A stretch of DNA of 15,121 bases, from assembly GCA_964549595.1 (NCBI GenBank), contig CAZJWK010000069.1, positions 1 through 15,121 on the forward strand, given 5' to 3'. The first letter of the stretch is position 1; each line of letters starts with the position of its first letter. Of the stretch, positions 5,868-13,011 are shown piece by piece. Both the position numbers and the translations under genes were made by a program. The DNA is from CAZQQN01 sp964549595 (GTDB taxonomy: Bacteria > Bacteroidota > Bacteroidia > CAILMK01 > CAYYUA01). Below the pieces are notes generated by a model. The model had not been told where the DNA came from and did no database searches. It was given only the letters and a program-made list of their open reading frames with translations.

Positions 5868-7412
5868 TTAAACGGTTGCTAAGGGCTTAAAGTATTGGAG
5901 TATATCTTCCAGGTAATCCCTGTTATTGGCCAGTCTGGGTACTTTATTTTGGCCGCCCAATTTGTCATGGACTTTGAGCCATTGGTAAAATGTTTCTGCC
6001 TTCATTTGATGAACCCGCGGGGATTCTAAGGCCATATCCTTATACCTTTTGGCGGCATAATCTGAATTGACCTTCCTTAGCGTTTCATCCAGGGTTTCCT
6101 TAAATTGCTGAAGGCTATCGGGTGGTTTCTCAAATTCAATGAGCCATTCGTGGCCGCCTTTCTTTTGATCATGGGAAAAGTAAACAGGGGCCGCTGTGTA
6201 ATCCAAAACAATTGCTCCCGTGGCTTCACTGGCTTTGGTTACAGCAGATTCGGCGTTTTCTACGATTACTTCTTCACCAAATGTGTTGATGAATTGTTGG
6301 GTCCGCCCCGTCAATCGGAAACGAAAAGGAGAGAGGGAGGTAAACCTAATGGTATCCCCTATTTTATAACGCCAAAGCCCTGCATTGGTGGTGATTACAA
6401 TGGCATATTGCTTATCCTTTTCTACCTCCCAAATGGGGACTGCTTTTTCATAAGCCAGGTTTGAATCGGAATCAAAGGGGATGAATTCGTAAAACACTCC
6501 GTAATCAAGCATTAAAAGGATATCTTTGCTATGGAGCTGGTCCTGTATTCCGAAAAATCCTTCAGAAGCATTGTAAGTCTCCAGGTAATTCATGTTGGAT
6601 TTCCGGATCATTTTCTGGAAAAGTTCCCGGTAAGGCTCAAAACTGACCCCGCCATGAATGTACAATTCCAGATTGGGCCAGATATCTGCCAGGTTGTCTT
6701 TTCCGGTTAGTTCAAAAAGCTTTTCGATCAGGACAACCGTCCAGGTAGGAACCCCGAGCAAGGATGTGACGTCTTGTTGAAGGCTTTGCTGTGCAATTTT
6801 ATCAATCTTGGCTTCCCAATCCTCCATTAAGGCAGTTTTAAGATTCGGGGATCGCCCTAATCTGGCATAAAATGGTAAGTTTTGTAATAATACAGCGGAT
6901 AAATCTCCATAGCGAGATTTTTTGTCCAATTGGTTAACCTGATGGCTACCGCCCAACACCAGGTTTTTCCCGGTCAATACCTTTGCATCCGGATTTAGGT
7001 GGTAATAAATGGCGTACAAATCGGTACCCGCTTTGAAATGACACTCCTTAAGAGATTCTTTACTTATCGGGATAAATTTACTCCTGCCACCCGTTGTACC
7101 GGACGACATGGAATACCAGTGAATAGGGGTAGGCCAGGTTATCCCTTGTTCCCCTTTTAACATCCTTTCCAGGTAAGGGAGCAACGCAGGATAATCAAAA
7201 ATAGGGACTCTTTCCTTGAATGTTTCGTAATCTTTTATTGAGGAGAATCCGTAATCCTTTCCAAAAACCGTTTTAGCCCCGCTTGCTATAAGGGCACTGA
7301 AAACCTTTTGCTGCACCTCAAAGGGCTTTTGTTTAAAATGCTCAATGGCATTGAGGCGCCCGTATTTATAGTGGTTAAACCATTTGTTAACAAGTTGCTT
7401 GATAAAGTTCAA
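5868..7412 (-). CDS. GH3 family acyl-adenylate-forming enzyme
   Basis: A 514-residue cytoplasmic enzyme of the GH3 branch of the ANL superfamily, which activates a carboxylic acid with ATP and in plants joins it to an amino acid (auxin, jasmonate). All three nucleotide motifs are present: SSGTTGGRSK (103-112), TYNASEG (279-285) and GLWRYKIGDT (345-354), plus the C-terminal GGQNKVPRL (486-494) that holds the lysine expected near the adenylate. Bacteroidota commonly carry such a gene; its substrate there is unknown, so an amide-synthetase role is inference. The start is a TTG at 7410-7412: an in-frame stop lies at 7419-7421 and no ATG or GTG intervenes; the leader carries AAAGGG just before it. 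It lies 175 bp downstream of the antiporter on the same strand, without a clear terminator between them. Confidence 0.9.
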   Translation of the reverse strand: MNFIKQLVNKWFNHYKYGRLNAIEHFKQKPFEVQQKVFSALIASGAKTVFGKDYGFSSIKDYETFKERVPIFDYPALLPYLERMLKGEQGITWPTPIHWYSMSSGTTGGRSKFIPISKESLKECHFKAGTDLYAIYYHLNPDAKVLTGKNLVLGGSHQVNQLDKKSRYGDLSAVLLQNLPFYARLGRSPNLKTALMEDWEAKIDKIAQQSLQQDVTSLLGVPTWTVVLIEKLFELTGKDNLADIWPNLELYIHGGVSFEPYRELFQKMIRKSNMNYLETYNASEGFFGIQDQLHSKDILLMLDYGVFYEFIPFDSDSNLAYEKAVPIWEVEKDKQYAIVITTNAGLWRYKIGDTIRFTSLSPFRFRLTGRTQQFINTFGEEVIVENAESAVTKASEATGAIVLDYTAAPVYFSHDQKKGGHEWLIEFEKPPDSLQQFKETLDETLRKVNSDYAAKRYKDMALESPRVHQMKAETFYQWLKVHDKLGGQNKVPRLANNRDYLEDILQYFKPLATV

Positions 7413-7587
7413 ATCCCTTTATTTTATGTCCTGGTTACCGATTGATGGAAAATTAAGCCGACAAATAAAATGATTTTAAGTACTTATGCCAAGTGTGCGC
7501 TTTAATTAAAATGTTAAAAAGTTAGCGAAAGCTTGGGTGGTTATCAGGAATAAGGCTTTTTGGGGCTCCGATAAATTGGGACAGGTA

Positions 7588-9486
7588 TTAATCGGTTACT
7601 CGTTTACCTAAAATGTAGCGAACCAAAACCCATAAAATAATCAAACCCAGAATAAAAGCCAGCCAAACCGGGAGCCAATTGAATCCTGTCAATAAGTGTC
7701 CTACCACCAAACTGACACTACCGACTAATAAGGCATAGGGTAATTGGGTTCTTACATGGTGAATATGGTAACATTTGGTGGAAAGGGAACTAAGAATGGT
7801 CGTATCCGAAAGGGGCGAGCAGTGATCACCTAAAACGGAACCGGCTAAAACAACGGATACTACATGGTAAAAAACAGGCAAAACGGCTTCATGGCTTAAG
7901 TCGCTTCCAATCCCCGCTTGGTAGGTCATGGGTAAAACAAGCGGGTATAAGATAGCCATTGTCCCCCAACTGGAGCCTGTGGAAAAGGACACCAATGCGG
8001 CCAATAAAAAAATTAAACCGGGAATGAGATAAGGATTCACATTACCGGTGAACAATTCTGCCAAAAACTCTGCTGTACTCAATGAATTTGTAATCATTGC
8101 CAGTGTCCACGCCAGGATTAGGATCATTAAGGCCCCCAGCATGCTCTTGAACCCTTCTGTGATATGACTAACGGCTTTTTCTACAGAGGTTTTTCGGAAG
8201 ATGGTAAAAAGAAAAGCCACAATTAAGCTTGTTAAGGAAGCCCAAAGTAAAGCCACGTAAGCATTAGCTTTGCCAATTGTTTTGGCAAGCTTAACGATGA
8301 GGCCGATCGGCTCATTCTGCCAAATGGCTTTATCAAAACCTGTGTATAGTAAGGCACCAAAGGCCGTAAAAATTAATGTCAGTAGCGGAATAAGCGCATC
8401 CACCGCTTTCCCTGGTTTTGGATCCTGGGTTTCATTTTCCTGCGAATTTTCATGATCCGGATGGATGAACCCATTACGGGCATTTTGCTCCGCTTTGTAC
8501 ATTGGGCCAAAATCCCGCTTGCTAAGAATTATAAATAGGATAAAAACTATGGAAAATACCGGGTAAAATGCGTAACTCAGGGAATTGAAAAAGATGCTAT
8601 AAGCATTTTGATCAATAGGCAGATCCGCAGTGGCCCCGCTAATGTAATCCAATTGGGCCCCGATCCAGGTGGTAATGAAAGCAACCGATGCTATGGGCGC
8701 TGCCGTGCTATCCACAAGGTAGGCCAGCTTTTCCCGGGAAATCCTGAATTTATCAGTCAGGGGGCGCATGGTATTGCCCACAATGAGGGTATTGGCATAG
8801 TCATCAAAAAAAATGAGGAGCCCAATCAGCCAGGTAACGAATTGCGTTCTTCGCACACTTTTGGCCCATCTTTTAAGGTGTTCGATCAAGCCTGCCATGC
8901 CCCTGTTTGCGGAAATTAAGGAAACAGTACCCCCGATCAGCAAGGAAAAAATTATGATGGAAAGATGGCTGGTACTACTCAAAACTTCCAAAAGATAATG
9001 ATCCACAAACCTGAATAGCGAATTAATTAAACCACCGGGTGTAAACCCTTTGATCAACAAAAGGCCGGAAAGGATCCCCAGGAAAAGAGAAGTGATGACT
9101 TCCCTGAAAATAAGGGCCAGAATAATCGCTAAAAGGGGCGGTACAATACTGGTCCAGGATGGCCGGTAAATAATGGATTGGGTAGCCTCAAGCTTTTTGG
9201 CTGGTAAATGAACGGTAAGGTCCGTGTTTTGGTCAATAAACCGCTTAAATTGGGCTCTCCCTTCCCGGAAAGTTAATTCACGGTTTATGGTATCCTCATT
9301 CTGGCTTATTTTGACAAGGTATTTACCGGAAAAAAGCGAATCCGTTTTACCGCTTTTTTCAACGGATAGGATGGCCTCAAGGGTATCAGTGCCAATCGTA
9401 TAATTATTAACCGCCAGGGTAAGGTTTTTTTCCTTTTCGTTACCCGTCACTGATCCAAAGGGAAAAGTGATGAGGACCAATAACAA
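7588..9486 (-). CDS. nhaC: NhaC family Na+/H+ antiporter with N-terminal extracytoplasmic domain
   Basis: A 632-residue membrane protein. From about residue 111 it is an NhaC-type antiporter with some 11-12 hydrophobic segments and the family motifs FFDDYANTLIVG (226-237), FSTGSSWGTM (501-510) and GDHCSPLSDTTI (553-564); a hydrophilic loop (about 325-362) lies between helices. It exchanges Na+ (or other substrate) for protons; specificity cannot be read from sequence. The first 110 residues are an addition: a hydrophobic leader (1-10) and a beta-rich stretch (about 20-107; LTLAVNNYTIGTDTLEAILS..., YLVKISQNED) like a small Ig-type domain placed outside the membrane. The start is uncertain: TTG at 9484-9486 is the best codon, but the frame stays open upstream to a stop at 9556-9558 with no ATG or GTG. 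It is divergent from rsmE. Confidence 0.9.
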   Translation of the reverse strand: MLLVLITFPFGSVTGNEKEKNLTLAVNNYTIGTDTLEAILSVEKSGKTDSLFSGKYLVKISQNEDTINRELTFREGRAQFKRFIDQNTDLTVHLPAKKLEATQSIIYRPSWTSIVPPLLAIILALIFREVITSLFLGILSGLLLIKGFTPGGLINSLFRFVDHYLLEVLSSTSHLSIIIFSLLIGGTVSLISANRGMAGLIEHLKRWAKSVRRTQFVTWLIGLLIFFDDYANTLIVGNTMRPLTDKFRISREKLAYLVDSTAAPIASVAFITTWIGAQLDYISGATADLPIDQNAYSIFFNSLSYAFYPVFSIVFILFIILSKRDFGPMYKAEQNARNGFIHPDHENSQENETQDPKPGKAVDALIPLLTLIFTAFGALLYTGFDKAIWQNEPIGLIVKLAKTIGKANAYVALLWASLTSLIVAFLFTIFRKTSVEKAVSHITEGFKSMLGALMILILAWTLAMITNSLSTAEFLAELFTGNVNPYLIPGLIFLLAALVSFSTGSSWGTMAILYPLVLPMTYQAGIGSDLSHEAVLPVFYHVVSVVLAGSVLGDHCSPLSDTTILSSLSTKCYHIHHVRTQLPYALLVGSVSLVVGHLLTGFNWLPVWLAFILGLIILWVLVRYILGKRVTD

Positions 9487-9488
9487 TT

Positions 9489-9500
9489 GTATAATTATAC
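9489..9500. promoter_or_regulatory. 12-bp perfect palindrome between nhaC and rsmE
   Basis: GTATAATTATAC is a perfect palindrome, 2 bp upstream of the assumed nhaC TTG start and about 65 bp upstream of the rsmE start. It may be an operator, or part of the nhaC coding sequence if translation starts further upstream. A palindrome of only A/T core can also arise by chance. Confidence 0.3.
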
Positions 9501-9521
9501 GCTCGATGGGTAAAATCGTTT

Positions 9522-9529
9522 TATTTTTG
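9522..9529 (+). promoter_or_regulatory. Putative Bacteroidota -7 element for rsmE
   Basis: TATTTTTG matches TAnnTTTG exactly and lies 36 bp upstream of the rsmE TTG start. No TTTG is present at the expected -33 distance, so only the -7 part supports it. Confidence 0.4.
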
Positions 9530-9565
9530 TGACCGGCTACCTTCTGATTTAAAAATTATTGGCCA

Positions 9566-10285
9566 TTGAATTTATTTTACGAGCCTTCACTGGCAACCAA
9601 TTTAAAGGAAATTTTCTTGAATGAACAAGAAAGCCGTCATGCCGTCAAAGTTTTGAGGTACGACATTGGGGATACCCTTCATTTAACGGACGGAAAAGGC
9701 CATTTTTACCAAGGCATTTTGGCACAAAAAACGAAAAAACATTGCCGGGTTAGCATTGAACAATATGAAGAAGTGCCTGAATCCGGTCAACCCATAGATT
9801 TGGCATTTTCCCCTTTGAAAAACCGGAATCGAATGGAGTGGGTTATTGAAAAAGCAACGGAGTTAGGGGTTTCGTCAATTACCTTTTTACATACCAAAAA
9901 TACGGAAAGGACAAAAGTAAACCCTGATCGTGTTGACCGGATTGTGATAAGCGCTTTAAAGCAATCTTTCAGGGCATACAAACCCACTTGTTTTTACGGG
10001 CAAAATTTTAATGCCTGGCTAAAGCATTCCGATTTTGAGAATAAAACGCTATTAATGGCGGAATGTGAGACGCCCGAAAAGCCGTATTTGCCTGAAGTTT
10101 GTCCGCGGGCAAAAAAGTTGTTTTTACTGTTCGGGCCGGAGGGAGACTTGGCGCCGGCGGAAATTGAAAGTGCCAAGGAAGCCGGATTTCAGGCTGTTAG
10201 TCTGGGCTCGCTGAGATTAAGGACGGAAACCGCTATTATTAGCGGACTGGCGATGGTTAATGCGGTAAATTTGCTAAAAAGTTGA
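9566..10285 (+). CDS. rsmE: 16S rRNA (uracil-1498-N3)-methyltransferase
   Basis: A 239-residue SPOUT-class RNA methyltransferase that methylates N3 of U1498 in 16S rRNA with S-adenosylmethionine. It opens with MNLFYEP, typical of the family. Other signatures are the EKATELGVSSITFL block (95-108), the SAM-binding trefoil-knot motifs LFGPEGD (188-194; a D where GPEGG is common elsewhere) and LGSLRLRTETAIISGLA (213-229). The N-terminal PUA-like part covers about residues 1-75. The start is a TTG at 9566; no ATG lies near and the family's first residues begin exactly here. The length is normal. The DUF4159 gene follows 67 bp downstream on the same strand. Confidence 0.95.
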   Translation: MNLFYEPSLATNLKEIFLNEQESRHAVKVLRYDIGDTLHLTDGKGHFYQGILAQKTKKHCRVSIEQYEEVPESGQPIDLAFSPLKNRNRMEWVIEKATELGVSSITFLHTKNTERTKVNPDRVDRIVISALKQSFRAYKPTCFYGQNFNAWLKHSDFENKTLLMAECETPEKPYLPEVCPRAKKLFLLFGPEGDLAPAEIESAKEAGFQAVSLGSLRLRTETAIISGLAMVNAVNLLKS

Positions 10286-10352
10286 TAAATGTTTGTGAAA
10301 TAGGGTTTGGGATTCAGCTTGGTTTTTGCAGAATGGAACACTTAAAAACTTA

Positions 10353-11024
10353 ATGGGTATGCTTAAAAGATGTTTTATCCTGTTCATCCCGATTCTAATG
10401 GGGTTTTCCCTGGATGCACAGCAATACCAGGTAAAAATTGCCAGATTAAAATATTCCGGCGGAGGAGATTGGTATGCCAACCCGACTTCCTTACCCCGTT
10501 TGATTGAATTTGCCAACAAAAACCTGGGAACACGTATAGCACCAGAAGAAGAAACTGTAGAACCGGGCAGTCCGGAGCTCTTTAATTATCCTTACGTTCA
10601 CATGACCGGGCATGGAAACGTAAAATTCTCAAACCAGGAAGCCCGGAACCTCCGAAAATACTTGAAGGGCGGAGGTTTCCTTCATATCGATGATAACTAC
10701 GGAATGAATAAATACATCCGGACAGAATTGAAAAAAGTTTTTCCGGATAAAGAATTGGTAGAACTCCCTTTTGACCATCCCGTATACCATCAGCAATACG
10801 ACTTCGATAAAGGATTACCGGCGATCCACGAACATGACCCGGGTAAACCTCCTCAGGGTTTTGGTATTCGTCATAAAGGGAGGCTGGTGGTTTTTTATTC
10901 TTACCAATCTGATTTGGGTGACGGATGGGAAGCCCCTCAAGTTCACAATGATTCGAAAGCCGTCCGGATGAAAGCCTTAAAAATGGGGGCGAATCTTTTG
11001 CAATATGCCTTCATGACAAATTAA
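10353..11024 (+). CDS. Exported DUF4159 domain protein
   Basis: A 223-residue protein with a signal peptide (M-G-M-L-K-R then a hydrophobic core, cleavage near DAQ, about residue 23) and one DUF4159 domain (about 26-220). Family blocks visible: VKIARLKYSGGGDWYANPTSLPRL, YVHMTGHGNVKFS, LRKYLKGGGFLHIDDNYG, FPDKELVELPFDHPVYH, and YSYQSDLGDGWE. These resemble the class-I-glutamine-amidotransferase-like folds of ThuA-type proteins, but the reaction is unknown. The frame can be extended to a TTG at 10326; I chose the ATG at 10353 (or 10359) because the positively charged n-region MLKR directly precedes the hydrophobic core. DUF4159 proteins often occur in MoxR/von Willebrand clusters; here none is present and the gene follows rsmE by 67 bp, ending 26 bp from the converging dnaA. 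Confidence 0.88.
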   Translation: MGMLKRCFILFIPILMGFSLDAQQYQVKIARLKYSGGGDWYANPTSLPRLIEFANKNLGTRIAPEEETVEPGSPELFNYPYVHMTGHGNVKFSNQEARNLRKYLKGGGFLHIDDNYGMNKYIRTELKKVFPDKELVELPFDHPVYHQQYDFDKGLPAIHEHDPGKPPQGFGIRHKGRLVVFYSYQSDLGDGWEAPQVHNDSKAVRMKALKMGANLLQYAFMTN

Positions 11025-11050
11025 TCCTCTCTGATAAAAATAACCCTTGA

Positions 11051-12502
11051 TCAGTCAGATATCAAATTGCTCCCTAACTCTACCCTTATTCTTTTTTGTA
11101 GGTCATTGACTTTTCCCCTGAAATCTTCATCCGTATCCATGAGGTCATTAACGGTTTGGCAGGCATGAATCACCGTTGAATGATCACGCCCGCCAAAATG
11201 TTTGCCTATTTGTTTCAAAGAATGTTGAGTACATTGCTTGGCCAGGTACATAGACAACTGCCTTGCTTGTACAACGGCTCTTTTTCGGGTTTTTGAGCAT
11301 AACTGATCCGCATTCACCTGGAATTTATCACAAACAAGCGATTGTATCTGCTGAATGGAAAGTTCTTTGGTGGAACGATTGGAAAAGTTACCCACAATTT
11401 CTTTGGCCAGGTTTATGCCCACTTCTTTTCTACTAAAGGAAGCATGCGCAAGAATAGAGATGAGTGCCCCTTCCAATTCTCTGATACTGGATTTAATGTT
11501 ATAAGCGAGGTATTCAATCACATCCTGGGGAAGGTCAATACCATCGCTGTGCATTTTATGTTGCAGGATAGCGATACGCGTTTCAAAGTCAGGTTGGGTT
11601 AAGTCACAGGATAAACCCCATTTAAAACGGGAAAGTAGCCGTTCTTCCATGCCTTCCAGGTCCTTTGGAGGACGGTCGGAGCTTAAAATGATTTGTTTGC
11701 CTTTTTGGTGCAATTGATTGAAAAGGTGAAAGAAAATATCCTGGGTTTTCTCTTTGTTGGAAAAGAACTGGACATCATCAAGAATTAACACATCTATTAA
11801 TTGGTAAAAATTCAGGAAATCATTGACCGTATTTTCCTTAATGGCCTCAATGAATTGATTGGTAAAGCGTTCGGATGATACGTACAATACAGCTTTCTCT
11901 GAGAATTGGTTTTTTGTTTCAGTGCCTATAGCCTGGATAAGATGCGTTTTACCCAGACCGACCCCGCCATAAACCATTAATGGGTTAAAGGAGGTCCCAC
12001 CGGGTTTTTCAGCCACAGCCAATCCTGCGGACCTCCCTAAACGGTTACAATCTCCTTCTATAAAGGAATCAAAAGTGAAATTGGGGTTTAGCTGGGAATC
12101 AATGTTAATCTTTTTTAAACCGGGAATGACAAAAGGGTTCTTAATGGATTTTCCTACGTCTGAGGGCATGGATACCTCCAGTTCCTCTTCTTGTTTGGGT
12201 TTTTGTTGTGGCATATTTATCGTATAGGGGGTATTGTTGCCGTTACTGCTTTCCACCACAATGCTGTATTCTAATTTGGCTCCCTGCCCTATTTCTTTGC
12301 GTATGGTTTTCTTTAGTAAATCTACGTAATGTTCTTCCAGCCATTCGTAAAAAAATTGGCTGGGTACTTGAATCGTCAGAATTTTACCTTCTAATTTCAC
12401 AGGTTGTATGGGTTCAAACCAAGTTTTGAAACTTTGGTAATTGATGTTGTCCTTAATGATTTTAAGACACCTTTCCCACACTTCAATATGTTTGTCTGAC
12501 AT
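11051..12502 (-). CDS. dnaA: Chromosomal replication initiator protein DnaA
   Basis: A 483-residue DnaA with all four domains. Domain I (about 1-82; VWERCLKIIKDNINYQSFKTWFEPI) mediates self-assembly and helicase loading. Domain II (about 83-135) is a variable Gln/Lys/Glu-rich linker. Domain III is AAA+: Walker A GGVGLGKT (179-186), Walker B LILDDVQF (239-246; D242, D243), sensor 1 ILSSDRPP (272-279), the arginine region RLLSRFKWGL (288-297) and sensor 2 RELEGAL (341-347). Domain IV (about 378-483) binds DnaA boxes through SKTRKRAVVQARQLSMYL and FGGRDHSTVIHA (436-447). It binds ATP and melts the origin. No dnaN lies beside it; the neighbours are DUF4159 and the mutase. The ATG at 12500-12502 gives the standard N-terminus. 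Confidence 0.98.
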   Translation of the reverse strand: MSDKHIEVWERCLKIIKDNINYQSFKTWFEPIQPVKLEGKILTIQVPSQFFYEWLEEHYVDLLKKTIRKEIGQGAKLEYSIVVESSNGNNTPYTINMPQQKPKQEEELEVSMPSDVGKSIKNPFVIPGLKKINIDSQLNPNFTFDSFIEGDCNRLGRSAGLAVAEKPGGTSFNPLMVYGGVGLGKTHLIQAIGTETKNQFSEKAVLYVSSERFTNQFIEAIKENTVNDFLNFYQLIDVLILDDVQFFSNKEKTQDIFFHLFNQLHQKGKQIILSSDRPPKDLEGMEERLLSRFKWGLSCDLTQPDFETRIAILQHKMHSDGIDLPQDVIEYLAYNIKSSIRELEGALISILAHASFSRKEVGINLAKEIVGNFSNRSTKELSIQQIQSLVCDKFQVNADQLCSKTRKRAVVQARQLSMYLAKQCTQHSLKQIGKHFGGRDHSTVIHACQTVNDLMDTDEDFRGKVNDLQKRIRVELGSNLISD

Positions 12503-12985
12503 ATTGTAAAGGCTTGATTTAGGTTTTGGAAAAATGGAAAATTGGAAGTGTAAAGTTGACCTTTATCTTAATTCAAAAAAAATATTAAACCCCTTGACAA
12601 ATTATTGATTTTTACAGGGTGGCTTTGTGGTTAATAATTTTTTAATAAACTTCCACAGTCTCTGAAATTTTTGTGTTAAATTTTTTAAAAAATTGGTAGT
12701 CAGTTTTTAACAACTTAATGTTTTTTTAATGCGTTGAGAATGAAATCCTTTTTTTACTTTAATTAAAAAGCGTTAACTGGTAGCCATTTATTTATATTTA
12801 AATTTTATAATATTACGGCAATCAAAAGCATTTTACTAAGCTAATGCATCCTGAAATGAATAAGGCCATTAATAAAAAGTGTTTTCTTTGGGATATTAAA
12901 TGAATAATTTGCCTTGCAGTGCTAAAATAAGGAACATGCTTCATTAAGGACAATAGATAAAACCAGGTTTTCGGTAAAAAATGGG
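12503..12985. other. AT-rich gene-free region upstream of dnaA; weak oriC candidate
   Basis: This 483-bp stretch lies between the 3' end of the mutase gene and the start of dnaA, both read leftwards, so it need only hold the dnaA promoter. It is very AT-rich with many A/T runs (for example 12671-12690, 12721-12728 and 12790-12812). The one near-consensus DnaA box is TGTGGTTAA at 12626-12634 (reverse strand TTAACCACA, 8 of 9 to TTATCCACA); a CCACA follows at 12652-12656 in the opposite orientation. No exact box and no ordered array are visible, so an origin here is only possible. No clean TAnnTTTG box for dnaA is seen. The only ORFs are tiny, such as 12844-12903, without support. Confidence 0.35.
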
Positions 12986-13011
12986 CTATTTTTCGTATTC
13001 CCCGAAAACCT
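12965..13011 (-). terminator. Long-loop inverted repeat across the mutase stop codon
   Basis: AGGTTTTCGG (12965-12974) and CCGAAAACCT (13002-13011) are perfect 10-bp complements with a 27-nt loop that contains the mutase stop codon. On the minus strand the second arm is followed by GGTTTTAT, a poor U-tract. It may be an inefficient terminator or an mRNA 3'-end stabilising structure. Confidence 0.35.

Noticed and set aside
6105..6464. 119-codon plus-strand ORF inside the GH3 gene
   Set aside because: Antisense to the GH3 motif III region, no domain resemblance and no promoter; a shadow frame.
7413..7587. Possible terminator or promoter in the gap between nhaC and the GH3 gene
   Set aside because: Only 3-bp stems around tetraloops and no TAnnTTTG match were seen; nothing supportable.
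8608..8919. 103-codon plus-strand ORF inside nhaC
   Set aside because: Antisense to conserved antiporter motifs, with no start context or family resemblance.
11032..11054. CTGAT / ATCAG inverted repeat between the DUF4159 gene and dnaA as a terminator
   Set aside because: Only 5 bp with a 13-nt loop and no T-tract; too weak to call.
12594..12599. TTGACA resembling a sigma-70 -35 box on the plus strand
   Set aside because: No -10 match at the right spacing, Bacteroidota promoters use a different consensus, and no plus-strand gene follows.
12844..12903. 19-codon ORF in the dnaA upstream region
   Set aside because: Very short, no promoter or ribosome-binding context, expected by chance in AT-rich sequence.
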